NCBI GenBank assembly: GCA_017883605.1
Contig: JADGNH010000005.1
Span: 1 to 30,609, forward strand
Length of the DNA: 30,609 bases
Source: Methanobacteriaceae archaeon
Lineage (GTDB): Archaea; Methanobacteriota; Methanobacteria; Methanobacteriales; Methanobacteriaceae
Reading direction: 5' to 3'
The notes under the pieces are model-generated. The model was not told where the DNA came from and searched no databases. It was given only the letters and a program-made list of their open reading frames with translations. Below are positions 17,657 to 25,444 of the stretch, piece by piece. Position numbers and translations under genes: made by a program. The stretch's first letter is position 1; each line of letters opens with the position of its first letter.

Positions 17657-18148
17657 ATGAAAAGGAGAAATAACGATAAAAAAATAGTGATCCTGGGATC
17701 ATATAACTCTGGAAAAACCACCACCCTAGAGAATATATGCGACAAGAAGGCGAATATTGATTATAATGACACCACCATAGCCCTGGACTATGGTAACACC
17801 ATAATTGAAGGGAAAAAAGTGCATGTTTTCGCATCTCCCGGTCAGGAAAGATTTAAATTCATGCGTGAAATACTTTCCCTGGGACTGAACGGGTCCATTG
17901 TGGTCATCGATAGTTCAAAGGGCTTAACATCTACTGATAAAAATATTATAACAAATTTAAACTCTAATAATATTCCTTATGTTGTATTTGCCAATAAACA
18001 GGATATATGTCCCGTAGACCTTAACCATGGCGGTATAATCAAGGCTCCCATAATAGCCACTGTAGCCAAGGAAGGAAAGGGCGTTAAATATGGCTTAAAA
18101 GTGCTTATGGATTTAGTTGAGATGAGGGGAAGTAAGGAAAGAAGATAA
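17657..18148 (+). CDS. Small GTP-binding protein (COG2229-like)
   Basis: The protein has 163 residues and the Ras-like GTPase fold. The P-loop GSYNSGKT is at 14-21. The G3 position reads FASPGQERFKFM, where the usual Asp of DxxGQ is replaced by Ala, as I recall for archaeal/bacterial MglA-like COG2229 members. G4 is FANKQD, intact. The ATG at 17657 follows AGGATAGGG. It lies 80 bp after aroA and is followed in the same frame, after one stop codon, by the endonuclease III gene. Such proteins often act in polarity or as regulatory switches, but the partner here is unknown. Confidence 0.85.
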   Translation: MKRRNNDKKIVILGSYNSGKTTTLENICDKKANIDYNDTTIALDYGNTIIEGKKVHVFASPGQERFKFMREILSLGLNGSIVVIDSSKGLTSTDKNIITNLNSNNIPYVVFANKQDICPVDLNHGGIIKAPIIATVAKEGKGVKYGLKVLMDLVEMRGSKERR

Positions 18149-18184
18149 GGGGAAACAAAAATATCAAAGAGAATCAAGAAGATC

Positions 18185-18796
18185 ATGGAGCGCCTGGAGC
18201 AAAAATATACTTTAAGGGTTTTTGAAGATGGTGATCCCTACCGGGTGCTTATCCGAACCATACTCTCCCAGAGGACCAGGGACGAGAATACAGATCAGGC
18301 ATCAGAGAGTCTTTTTTCCAAATACCATACCATGGAGGAAATTGCTAATGCACGGCCTGAAGATTTAGAGCCCCTCATACGAAAAGCAGGTTTTTTTAGG
18401 GTTAAATCCCGGAGGATAAAGGAAGTGTCCCAGATAATAATTGATGAATTTAATGGCGTGGTCCCGGACAACATTGATGAACTCTTAACCCTACCGGGTG
18501 TTGGTAGAAAAACCGCCAACTGTGTGTTGGTTTATGGTTTTACCAAACCAGCCATACCCGTAGATGTTCATGTGCACCGCATATCCAATAGAATAGGTCT
18601 GGTGGACACCCATAACCCTGAACAAACCGAGAAAGAGCTGGAGAAGGTGGTTCCTAAAAAAAACTGGATAGAACTCAACGACCTGATGGTGCAGTTCGGC
18701 CAGACCATCTGCCGGCCCATCAGTCCCCTGCATGAAGAATGTCCTATAAATGATCTCTGTGATTACTACTGGGATATGGGAAAGGAGTCATCTTGA
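18185..18796 (+). CDS. nth: Endonuclease III-like DNA glycosylase
   Basis: Nth removes oxidised pyrimidines and cuts at abasic sites. The 203 residues (from ATG 18185) have the helix-hairpin-helix LPGVGRKTANCVLVYG with catalytic Lys109 and the catalytic Asp127 in PVDVHVHRISNR. The C-terminal iron-sulfur loop reads Cys176-x6-His183-x2-Cys186-x5-Cys192: the second of the four Cys ligands is replaced by His. Upstream, GGGGA stands 8 bp before an in-frame ATA (18161) that would add MSKRIKKI; the ATG at 18185 has no ribosome site, so the true start is uncertain. The gene follows the GTPase by 36 bp in the same frame. Confidence 0.9.
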   Translation: MERLEQKYTLRVFEDGDPYRVLIRTILSQRTRDENTDQASESLFSKYHTMEEIANARPEDLEPLIRKAGFFRVKSRRIKEVSQIIIDEFNGVVPDNIDELLTLPGVGRKTANCVLVYGFTKPAIPVDVHVHRISNRIGLVDTHNPEQTEKELEKVVPKKNWIELNDLMVQFGQTICRPISPLHEECPINDLCDYYWDMGKESS

Positions 18797-19261
18797 TTCA
18801 TTATTTCAAATTAAGATTTACAACAAATTTTATAGAAATTCTAATCTTAAATTCTAATCTTAAATCCTAATCTAATCCATATCTGATTTTATAGAATCTA
18901 AATCTTATTTGAATTTTATAGAAATAAATATGAAATAATATTCTATCTAAAAATTTTTTTATGAAATATTTATTAACCTTTAATTTTTACAAATTTATAA
19001 AAAAAAATGATTTAAGAAAGCTTTCTTTAATTTTACCTGTAAAAAGATTTAAAATAATTAATTTTTTTGTTATATAAATAGAACAGAAATATTTTTAAGA
19101 TGTTTTTGTTATGTTAATATAACAAGGAAATAAGTTTTGATCTCAAAATATTATGTAAAAATATCAAGTTATATGAAAATAATCTGATAATTACTCAAAA
19201 GAATTTCTAAATAAGGTAAAAGAGTTTCTAAAAATAAAAAATAACTGTCAGGAAGTATTTA
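18797..19261. other. 465-bp AT-rich spacer
   Basis: No coding signal seen. It contains degenerate repeats of ttctaatcttaaa and ttttatagaa (18825-18925) and a perfect palindrome AAGAAAGCTTTCTT (19014-19027). The nucleotidyltransferase gene starts at the end, with AGGAAG before its ATG. Confidence 0.55.
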
Positions 19262-19846
19262 ATGTCATTCAAGGATGCTGTGGATCTATCAGAGAATATT
19301 AAAGACTTTCCCGGAATTTTATCCATCGTACTCTTTGGGTCTCTGGCCCGGGGGGAGGCCAGGTCAGATTCCAAGATAGATCTGGCCATAATTTATTCAA
19401 AAAAGGATATAGAGATAGTTAAATGGATAAGATATCTGGCCACTGACAGATTTAATCTCCACCACCTCACTCTGGAAGATTTAAAAGGTAAACACCGCAT
19501 AATTGGGGCCCTGTCAGGCGAGGGAATACTGTTATATGGTACTCCCCTGAACTTAACCATGGATGACCAGGAACTTAAATCCAAGATGATCATATCCTAT
19601 AACACCTCCCGGATGGACCAGAACCATAGGAACCGGTTAAACCGGGCGCTTTTTGGGGGAATATCCACCTATTTAAAAGGTGGGGAAAGGAAAAGGAAAG
19701 AATATCCTGGTTTAGTGGAAGAGATTGGTGCCCAAAGGATTGGTAAAGGTGTTCTTCTCCTGGAGAGGCGCAACGCTCCGGAGATAACCAAAACTCTCCA
19801 GAGATTCCGGGCCAGATGGAAAGAAATCCCTATCTGGACCTACTAA
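19262..19846 (+). CDS. Nucleotidyltransferase-fold protein, probably inactive
   Basis: The N-terminal ~90 residues are a minimal nucleotidyltransferase fold (pol beta superfamily): SIVLFGSLARGEARSDSKID is the GSxARGE...DxD signature. The first metal-binding Asp of DxD is Lys here (SKIDLAI), while the second Asp is kept, so catalysis is doubtful. The C-terminal half is basic (YLKGGERKRKEYPGLVEEIGAQRIGKGV and RFRARWKEIPIW) and could bind nucleic acid. The ATG follows AGGAAG. It stands alone, with no HEPN-type partner next to it. The family is reasonably clear but the role is unknown. Confidence 0.7.
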   Translation: MSFKDAVDLSENIKDFPGILSIVLFGSLARGEARSDSKIDLAIIYSKKDIEIVKWIRYLATDRFNLHHLTLEDLKGKHRIIGALSGEGILLYGTPLNLTMDDQELKSKMIISYNTSRMDQNHRNRLNRALFGGISTYLKGGERKRKEYPGLVEEIGAQRIGKGVLLLERRNAPEITKTLQRFRARWKEIPIWTY

Positions 19847-19995
19847 ATCTATTAAGTTGAAAATTTAACCCACAATTTTCTTAACTAATCTTTTTAACAG
19901 GTTAATTATTTAGATTTCAGGTTAATTATTGGAATTTTAATAGATCAACCTTAAATTGGAATTTTAATAAATTAATTTTAAAAATTTTCCCGAAA

Positions 19996-20010
19996 AATTA
20001 TTATATAAAA
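19996..20010 (+). promoter_or_regulatory. Putative BRE/TATA for the gene at 20044
   Basis: The sequence ttatataaaa (20001-20010) is preceded by cgaaaaatta, a BRE-like purine-rich element. It sits 34 bp before the ATG, giving a very short leader that would begin near the GGGGGAG ribosome site (20028-20034). Confidence 0.45.
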
Positions 20011-20043
20011 TATGACATATAACAAAAGGGGGAGTGGTGTGTT

Positions 20044-20244
20044 ATGGATAGTAAATGGATTTTGGCAATAGTTGTTGTGGTAGTTATAGTAGTAGTTATT
20101 GTTGGATATTATTACGCATATCCTCCCACGACAAACACTGCAGCAAATAACAGCGGCCAAAATCAGCAAACATCTGGTGGATCCAACAGTTTTGGCTATG
20201 GAATACTGCCAGTGCTGAAATCAACTGAAACAGCGTCTACATGA
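20044..20244 (+). CDS. Short membrane-anchored N/Q/S-rich protein
   Basis: This is a 66-residue protein. After MDSKW comes a strongly hydrophobic run of Ile and Val (7-26), then YYYAYPPTTNT and a Asn/Gln/Ser/Gly-rich tail. It resembles a signal anchor with an external disordered tail. The ATG follows GGGGGAGTGGTG, a good ribosome site, and a TATA box lies just upstream. No family recognised. A block of degenerate repeats and a terminator follow in its probable 3' region. Confidence 0.6.
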   Translation: MDSKWILAIVVVVVIVVVIVGYYYAYPPTTNTAANNSGQNQQTSGGSNSFGYGILPVLKSTETAST

Positions 20245-20263
20245 CCTGAATAGATAAAAAAAC

Positions 20264-20365
20264 TTGGACCGCCACATATGAGATTGGACCACCATATATT
20301 AAGTTTGGACCACTACTATATGGAGTTTGGACCGCATCATATGGATCTAGAACCACTAGGAAAAG
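20264..20365. repeat. Five degenerate 20-22-bp tandem repeats
   Basis: Copies begin near 20264, 20284, 20303, 20325 and 20348. Each carries a ttggaccrcca-like core followed by an atatg/atatt element; the last copy is changed to tagaaccacta. There are no unique spacers between copies, so this is not CRISPR. It lies 20 bp after the 66-residue gene and would be transcribed with it. Confidence 0.8.
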
Positions 20366-20387
20366 TGGTACTTAGATAGATACATCA

Positions 20388-20450
20388 GGATAAAAGGACT
20401 GATTTTAATCCTTTTATCCACTGATTTTAATCCTTTTATCCAATTTTTTC
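20388..20450 (+). terminator. Terminator hairpin with two alternative 3' arms
   Basis: The 5' arm GGATAAAAGGA (20388-20398) can pair perfectly with TCCTTTTATCC at 20409-20419 (10-nt loop) or with an identical copy at 20431-20441. The second copy is followed by aattttttctac. The arms result from duplication of actgattttaatcctttt. Confidence 0.65.
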
Positions 20451-20653
20451 TACTTATTTTTGACATTTATGTTGAAATTTCAAAAAATCATAACCCCCAC
20501 TTTAAAGCCGTTCAGTCAGTTCTTTAATATTTTTACTGAAATGTATTGGGAATAAAGATACCCGGTTGCTTAATAGATGCTGATTCATCTTTAAAAGAGA
20601 TTGTGGAATATTAAAACACAGATGTCCGGCAGTATCCTGACAGTAGAAATAGG

Positions 20654-20677
20654 GGGAAATTTCATATTAAATTTCCC
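20654..20677. repeat. Perfect 9-bp hairpin
   Basis: GGGAAATTT (20654-20662) and AAATTTCCC (20669-20677) flank a 6-nt loop. The hairpin lies beyond the 3' end of the minus-strand RecJ-like gene and could be a terminator or RNA structure. Symmetric, so strand is not decided. Confidence 0.5.
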
Positions 20678-20702
20678 ATTATTTATTCTTTGGAATATTC
20701 TA

Positions 20703-20713
20703 TAAAAAAAAAT
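20703..20713 (-). terminator. T-run terminator of the RecJ-like gene
   Basis: A nine-base A-run on the plus strand reads as nine T on the minus strand, about 35 bp after the stop of the RecJ-like gene. It fits the archaeal T-tract termination signal. Confidence 0.5.
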
Positions 20714-20743
20714 AATGGCAAATCCCTAATTAGAGCCTGAAAT

Positions 20744-22918
20744 CTATTTTTTTAGCCCGGCAACTTCACCAGCAAAGGCCCCTAGAACTTCTTTGGACAG
20801 TCCCTCCACGAATTTCAGGGACCCGGCGCATTCATGTCCTCCCCCATCTATACCTGCCTCTGGTATTTCATCTGCAAGTTTCAGGATAATGGTGTTCAGG
20901 TTAAAACCAAATATCTCGTTTACAGCATCTGTAGCCCTTATAACTCCAAAATCGGGACCGTAGGCAAGGGTGACTATGGGCTGTTCTTCTCCGTATTTTT
21001 TTACTATCTGGTCGTGCACAAAACCACAGGTTTTACCAGGAGCAGGGAAGGTGAACTTGTGGGCATATTTCTCCACATCTAAAACATTGAATATAATGTT
21101 GTTGGGTAATTTCTGGGTTTTGAGGTTGGGCATAGCGGCCTTAAGCTGCCATTCAACTCTCCTCAGAGATTCCTTGTAGAGGGCGTCCACCAGTTTCTGC
21201 TGCTTTTCCCGGTTTCCCAATCCTAAAATGGTGTCTATAATACCCCTACCATTCATAAATCTCAAGAAAAAGGCTTCAAAATCTATGCAGCTTGCTATTT
21301 TATCCAGATCCTCTGCGTCATATCCTTTTTCTGCTGCAATTTCTATATATTTCTGGGCTTCCTCTGAACGGGCGTGATCCCCCACTGCAGCTATGCCCGG
21401 CAGGTGCATAAGACGTTCTTTTACTTCAGGGTTAATCATTTTAGCCAGCTCCACGGCCAGTGCCCCGGCTGTGATCTGGGAATCCCCTCCTACCAGATAG
21501 GGATTGACATGTACATCCACATATTCGTCCACAGCCACCCGGCCGTCTTCCACCACACCGGGGTAGTGGTGGTCAACCACCACCACTTCAATATTATAAA
21601 TTTTAACCTGCATAAGGGCTAGAATGTCCTCCTCTGTGGATCCGTTGTCCAGAAGAACGAGGAGGGGAAGTTTCTGTCCGTGTCTCTCCATGTCCTCCAG
21701 TGCAAATGATAAATCCTTTACAACATCTTCCAGCTCATAGAACGGGGCTTTACTGGGGGCTCTCTTGAAAAAATGCCATTCAGCATCGTTACTGTTGTTT
21801 ATTTCCTTTAAAAGTGGAACCACTGCCTTTTCAACCGCCACCCCGGCGCAGATTCCGTCTGCATCTGCATGGTGCCTCACCAGTATGGACCGGCCGTCCA
21901 TCACCGCCCTTCTTATGGCCTTGGCAGCATCCTTCATGCGCGGCCTTAAATCTTCAAGAACTTTACTTTCGATGAGGAGTTCGGTGGTCTCTGGTTCAGC
22001 TCTCTCATCTATTGCTTCTTCTATACGTTTTCTGGCGTCCAGAGATTCCTGGCCCCGCACTCTTTCTATTGACTCTGATTCGATCTGTATCTTGCCGCTG
22101 TGCAGGGAAACTTCACCCATTATCTCCACAATATTTTCGATGTTTATGGTGGGATAGACCCGGACACCGGGCTCATCAAATGCAGCGGCCCAGGTGGTAC
22201 CGGTTTCATCAGATATGGTGAAGATGGTTGGGCCTGATGTCTGCTGGATCTGCACCACCTCACCCACCAGCCGTACAGGTTTTCCCATGGATTTCTGGGT
22301 TATATCTCCTATTTTGGTTCTGGAAATGTTTCTTTTAAGCTTAACCAGTTCGTAACTATTTTTTACAGTGGACGGTGCCAGGTCCACCTCTCCCCGGTTC
22401 CTTTTAATATCGATGATTTTAACGAAGGCCTCATCGCCTACGTTGTAGTTGTGTGATTTCATTCTTAGGAGTCCGAAGAGCTTTTTGCTGAGACTCACGA
22501 AAGCTCCGTAGTTCTCTACCCGGCTCACCTTTCCCTTGTAATCAGCGCCAATTTCCAGGTCGTCTATCTGACAGGAAGACTGGATTTCATACACCCGAGG
22601 TTTTGTTTCACATCCAGCACAGTAATCTCCTTTTTCTAGGAGTTTACCACACTTTTTGCACTGGTTCAGCTCACCCTGTCCCTGACATTCGGTACAGGTC
22701 TCACGGACTTCTATTTCTCCTTTACCATCACAGGCACTGCAGGGTACTTCCTGTTCTTCGTCCAGTTCAAACCTCTTTAAAGCCTGACTGGAAATATTTT
22801 TAACATGATTTTTTACATCTATCTGACCTTTAACACCGGTCCCATGGCAAGTTTCACATATCTTATAGCTTAAAACCTGATATCCCTTACCTTTGCACTC
22901 TGAACATGTTCTTTTCAT
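20744..22918 (-). CDS. Archaea-specific RecJ-like DHH protein with DnaJ zinc finger
   Basis: The 724 residues carry several domains. Residues 5-103 hold a DnaJ-type zinc region with four CxxCxGxG repeats (5-12, 21-28, 60-67, 75-82) and two CxxC pairs (87-90, 100-103). Residues ~122-182 form an S1-type RNA/DNA-binding domain and ~205-290 an OB fold. The DHH phosphoesterase core follows, with HADADG (350-355), the DHH triad (449-451) and DHARSEE (514-520); a DHHA1 domain with GGGHECAGS (692-700) ends it. This architecture matches the archaeal COG1107 group, a predicted nuclease distinct from the GINS-associated GAN. No ribosome site was decisive for the ATG. Substrate unproven here. Confidence 0.92.
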   Translation of the reverse strand: MKRTCSECKGKGYQVLSYKICETCHGTGVKGQIDVKNHVKNISSQALKRFELDEEQEVPCSACDGKGEIEVRETCTECQGQGELNQCKKCGKLLEKGDYCAGCETKPRVYEIQSSCQIDDLEIGADYKGKVSRVENYGAFVSLSKKLFGLLRMKSHNYNVGDEAFVKIIDIKRNRGEVDLAPSTVKNSYELVKLKRNISRTKIGDITQKSMGKPVRLVGEVVQIQQTSGPTIFTISDETGTTWAAAFDEPGVRVYPTINIENIVEIMGEVSLHSGKIQIESESIERVRGQESLDARKRIEEAIDERAEPETTELLIESKVLEDLRPRMKDAAKAIRRAVMDGRSILVRHHADADGICAGVAVEKAVVPLLKEINNSNDAEWHFFKRAPSKAPFYELEDVVKDLSFALEDMERHGQKLPLLVLLDNGSTEEDILALMQVKIYNIEVVVVDHHYPGVVEDGRVAVDEYVDVHVNPYLVGGDSQITAGALAVELAKMINPEVKERLMHLPGIAAVGDHARSEEAQKYIEIAAEKGYDAEDLDKIASCIDFEAFFLRFMNGRGIIDTILGLGNREKQQKLVDALYKESLRRVEWQLKAAMPNLKTQKLPNNIIFNVLDVEKYAHKFTFPAPGKTCGFVHDQIVKKYGEEQPIVTLAYGPDFGVIRATDAVNEIFGFNLNTIILKLADEIPEAGIDGGGHECAGSLKFVEGLSKEVLGAFAGEVAGLKK

Positions 22919-23273
22919 TGATAAACCTCTTAATAATAGAATAAATGAATTTAAATTTTTGAGTTATTTTTTATTGAATTAATCCTTATTTGAATTTTTT
23001 TTATCTTATTGAGTTGTTTATTTTAATTTAATTTTTATTAGAGTTATTTTTTATTTAATTTTCATCATCATTAGAGTATTATTATTTAATTCAATTCTAT
23101 TAAAGTTATTTTATTCGATTAACCCTTATTAGATTATTTTAATTAATTTAAACCCCTTATTAGATTATTTTAATTAATTTAAACCCTTTATTAGATTATT
23201 TTAATTAATTTAAACCCCATTATTAGATTATTTAATTAAACCCTATTAGAGTTATTTCATCTAAATTTAATTC
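22919..23273. other. 355-bp AT-rich spacer with tandem repeats
   Basis: The spacer lies between the RecJ-like gene and a lipoprotein gene, both minus strand. Its centre is a ~31-bp tandem repeat (23123-23240); the flanks are degenerate versions of the same ttattagattattt motif. It must contain the RecJ-like promoter. No coding signal. Confidence 0.7.
23123..23240. repeat. ~31-bp tandem repeat, about four copies
   Basis: Copies at 23123-23152, 23154-23183, 23184-23214 and ~23214-23240 share ccttattagattatttt and aattaatttaaa. The first three are nearly identical and the fourth is shortened. Further decayed copies are likely on both sides. There are no spacers, so this is not CRISPR. Confidence 0.9.
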
Positions 23274-23765
23274 TTATTTGAATTTAGTAGGATTTTGCTG
23301 GACTATACTTTCTCTGTTGCCTTTAAATACCAATGCCTGGTCCATGTAGTTATTGGCAAGAGTAAGATGTTGATTACCAGTTGTTGTACTGTTTTTCTGG
23401 AAGTAGGTGATGGCTGTTTTGAGTTCTGAGGTGGCATTCAGTTTGGCATCTACCTCACTCAGGACATTCTGAATATACTCAATAAATACCACTTCTTTAG
23501 TGTTTTTAGAGTAGGTATAAGCGTCCTGTGCTGAAGATTTGGCCTGTGTAAATTCATTAGTAGCGTTGTCGCATTCTTCAAGGGCCTTAATATAAAGCTG
23601 CTGGTTGGAGTCTGAAGCTGCATTATTGTAGTACTCGTCACCGGCCTTCAGGTGGTTGTTTATGGTGGCTGCCGATTGATCTATTTTGGAAACATCTGAT
23701 TGGATGCATCCAGAAAATGAAACAGTTAATATAACCAAGGCCACAATCAGGATCTTATTCTGCAT
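23274..23765 (-). CDS. Helical secreted lipoprotein
   Basis: The 163-residue protein has a signal peptide MQNKILIVALVILTVSF followed by the lipobox SGC (Cys20), so the mature protein is lipid-anchored outside the membrane. The rest is helical and polar, with repeated NNHLKAGDEYYNNA and NATNEFTQAKSSAQDAY-type amphipathic helices, suggesting a small helical bundle. I do not recognise a functional family. Ribosome site is weak on the minus strand. Its neighbours (RecJ-like protein, oxygen-defence genes) do not suggest a function. Confidence 0.7.
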   Translation of the reverse strand: MQNKILIVALVILTVSFSGCIQSDVSKIDQSAATINNHLKAGDEYYNNAASDSNQQLYIKALEECDNATNEFTQAKSSAQDAYTYSKNTKEVVFIEYIQNVLSEVDAKLNATSELKTAITYFQKNSTTTGNQHLTLANNYMDQALVFKGNRESIVQQNPTKFK

Positions 23766-24230
23766 ATATACACTTTTTTTAGTATTTTTTTATTTGAAAA
23801 TATTTCTGGCTAATATTTATTTTCAAATTTCTTTTAACTATTCTATTAATATCTTCATGAGACTTAAAATCTTATCGCTATTTCCAATGTGGAAGAACCT
23901 GTGGAATGGCTTAACATCACAGATGGAGTTCAAGACTTATTATACATTATATTGATGATTTTAATCTTTATAGAAAAATTTTAATTTAATAGATTAGAAT
24001 TTGGACTTAGCTATTAAGGATAATTAAGAATTTAAATTAATAAATAGATTTAAAGGATAAATAGATTTAAAGGAATTAAATTAATAAATAGATTTAAAGT
24101 ATTAGATTAAGTTGAGATTTAGAAATTTGGATCAAAAAATTATTTTTAAACTTAAAAAAAAAATAATATTAGACTCAAAGGGTTGGTAAAAAACTTAAAA
24201 TTGGAATATTTGAGTCTTCATAGGGTTAAT
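23766..24230. other. 465-bp spacer with imperfect tandem repeat
   Basis: It separates the lipoprotein and desulfoferrodoxin genes, both minus strand. It contains a degenerate repeat of aataaatagatttaaagga (24035-24057, 24058-24074, 24079-24099). It should hold the lipoprotein promoter and the 3' end of dfx. No gene seen. Confidence 0.55.
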
Positions 24231-24617
24231 TTACTGGGACTTCCAGAGTCCGTGGATACTGCAGTATTCCCTGGCCTTGATCTGGCTTATATCCTCTATA
24301 TCCACATTGAATTCAGCTTCTGGTTTGTCTCCTGGTTTAAAGACTTTCCTGTAAACCTGGTCGTTGGCAATGATCTCCACCCACTCTATGCAATGGTTTT
24401 CCTCCATGGGATGGGCAATTGATCCCACTTTAATCTTCACACCGTTATCAGTCTCTTCTATGACTGGTATGTGCTTTTCAGGGCCTACATCACCAATTCT
24501 CTCCTCAAGAAGTTCCATCTGATTACCGCAGCACACCATTTTCCCGGTGCCCAGGTGAATAACTTCCACCATATTGCCGCAGATGTTGCATCGATATATC
24601 TGTTCTTTTTCAGTCAT
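24231..24617 (-). CDS. dfx: Desulfoferrodoxin (superoxide reductase)
   Basis: The enzyme reduces superoxide to peroxide without releasing oxygen, using electrons from rubredoxin-like carriers; it protects anaerobes in the cytoplasm. The 128 residues comprise the N-terminal rubredoxin-like center I (Cys10, Cys13, Cys29, Cys30) and the catalytic center II with His49 (EKHIPVIE), His69, His75, Cys119 and His122. Lys48 also sits at the catalytic loop. The gene follows rbr by 42 bp in the same direction, so both are likely one operon with the promoter upstream of rbr. Confidence 0.94.
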   Translation of the reverse strand: MTEKEQIYRCNICGNMVEVIHLGTGKMVCCGNQMELLEERIGDVGPEKHIPVIEETDNGVKIKVGSIAHPMEENHCIEWVEIIANDQVYRKVFKPGDKPEAEFNVDIEDISQIKAREYCSIHGLWKSQ

Positions 24618-24659
24618 ATTAATACCATTAACAATTTCATACCCTTAAAAACTTTATAT

Positions 24660-25244
24660 TCAGTACTCCTCACATACTATCTGGAAATATTTTCGGGGAT
24701 GGTTACAGGCAGGACATACCTCTGGTGGTTCCTCACTATTGTAGACAAATCCACATTTACTGCAGGTCCAGTTAACTGGTTCCTCCTTTTTATAGACAGT
24801 TCCTGCTTTAACTTCCTCCAGGAGCCTGATGTATCGATCCTCATGGTGTTCTTCTGCATGGCCGATGGCGAGTAATCGATCGGCAATATCTTCAAATCCT
24901 TCCTGCTCCGCCATATCAGCAAATTCCGGGTACATCTCACTGTTTTCATAATGTTCGCCGGCTATGGCAGACTTCAAATTTGCAGTGGTTAATCCCATAA
25001 CTAAAGGTGCCTCTGCTTCCACCTTGACGGCTTCTACATGTTCTCCTGTTTTTGTTTCAACTTGCTGGATCATCCTGAATATCCACTTTGCATGCACCCT
25101 TTCGTTGTCTGCGGTTTCCAGAAATATCTGGGCTATCTGGGGGAACCCCTCATTTTTAGCAATTTTAGAATAGATTGTATACCTGTTCCTGGCCTGACTT
25201 TCACCTATAAAGGCCTTTGCCAGGTTTTCCAAAGTTTTCTTCAT
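24660..25244 (-). CDS. rbr: Rubrerythrin
   Basis: Rubrerythrin is a diiron peroxidase that reduces hydrogen peroxide in anaerobes, complementing the superoxide reductase next door. From 25244 it has 194 residues: a ferritin-like domain with Glu48-x2-His51, YENSEMYPEFADMAEQEG and EEHHEDR (131-137) as metal ligands, then a rubredoxin domain with Cys161, Cys164, Cys177 and Cys180. The open frame starts at 25256, but GGTGAT lies four bases before the ATG at 25244 and MKKTLENLAKAFIGESQARN matches the family. The adjoining dfx lies 42 bp downstream; the two form an oxygen-defence operon. Confidence 0.95.
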   Translation of the reverse strand: MKKTLENLAKAFIGESQARNRYTIYSKIAKNEGFPQIAQIFLETADNERVHAKWIFRMIQQVETKTGEHVEAVKVEAEAPLVMGLTTANLKSAIAGEHYENSEMYPEFADMAEQEGFEDIADRLLAIGHAEEHHEDRYIRLLEEVKAGTVYKKEEPVNWTCSKCGFVYNSEEPPEVCPACNHPRKYFQIVCEEY

Positions 25245-25313
25245 AAATATCACCATAACATGTTATGTAATTCTGAATTAATAAATTTTTAGGAAAAGAA
25301 TGTAAATTCTGAA

Positions 25314-25323
25314 TTTTATAAAT
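25314..25323 (-). promoter_or_regulatory. Putative TATA box of the rbr-dfx operon
   Basis: On the minus strand this reads atttataaaa, about 70 bp before the rbr ATG, giving a start near 25290. Sequence pattern only. Confidence 0.4.
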
Positions 25324-25444
25324 TCTAAAAAAAAGAAATTTTAGGAAAAGAATGGAATATTTCTCAGAAGATGAAATATTTCTCCTGTCTCATTAATCTT
25401 TTAACTTGAAAGGAAAAAAATAGAAATAAATTTTTCTTACACAT

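Larger units (their letters stand above)
20245..20743. other. 499-bp spacer with repeats and hairpins
   Basis: Contains a five-copy degenerate repeat (20264-20365), a hairpin terminator region (20388-20447), a second perfect hairpin (20654-20677) and a minus-strand T-run (20703-20713). No gene was found; a short frame near 20540-20600 reads plausibly but is broken by stops. Confidence 0.55.

Noticed and set aside
19014..19027. Palindrome AAGAAAGCTTTCTT as an operator
   Set aside because: It is about 240 bp from the nearest gene start and occurs once, so a regulatory role is unsupported.
20540..20620. Short frame reading IDADSSLKEIVEY
   Set aside because: Only about 24 codons between stops, no ribosome site; plausible by chance in this composition.
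20834..22803. Plus-strand frames opposite the RecJ-like gene
   Set aside because: The minus-strand gene has clear domains and motifs along its entire length, so these are antisense shadows.
23123..23240. CRISPR array
   Set aside because: Units are directly adjacent with no unique spacers, as in the other tandem repeats at 2265, 11980 and 20264.
23686..24422. Plus-strand frames at 23686-23955 and 24183-24422
   Set aside because: They overlap the lipoprotein and desulfoferrodoxin genes on the other strand and lack ribosome sites and family features.
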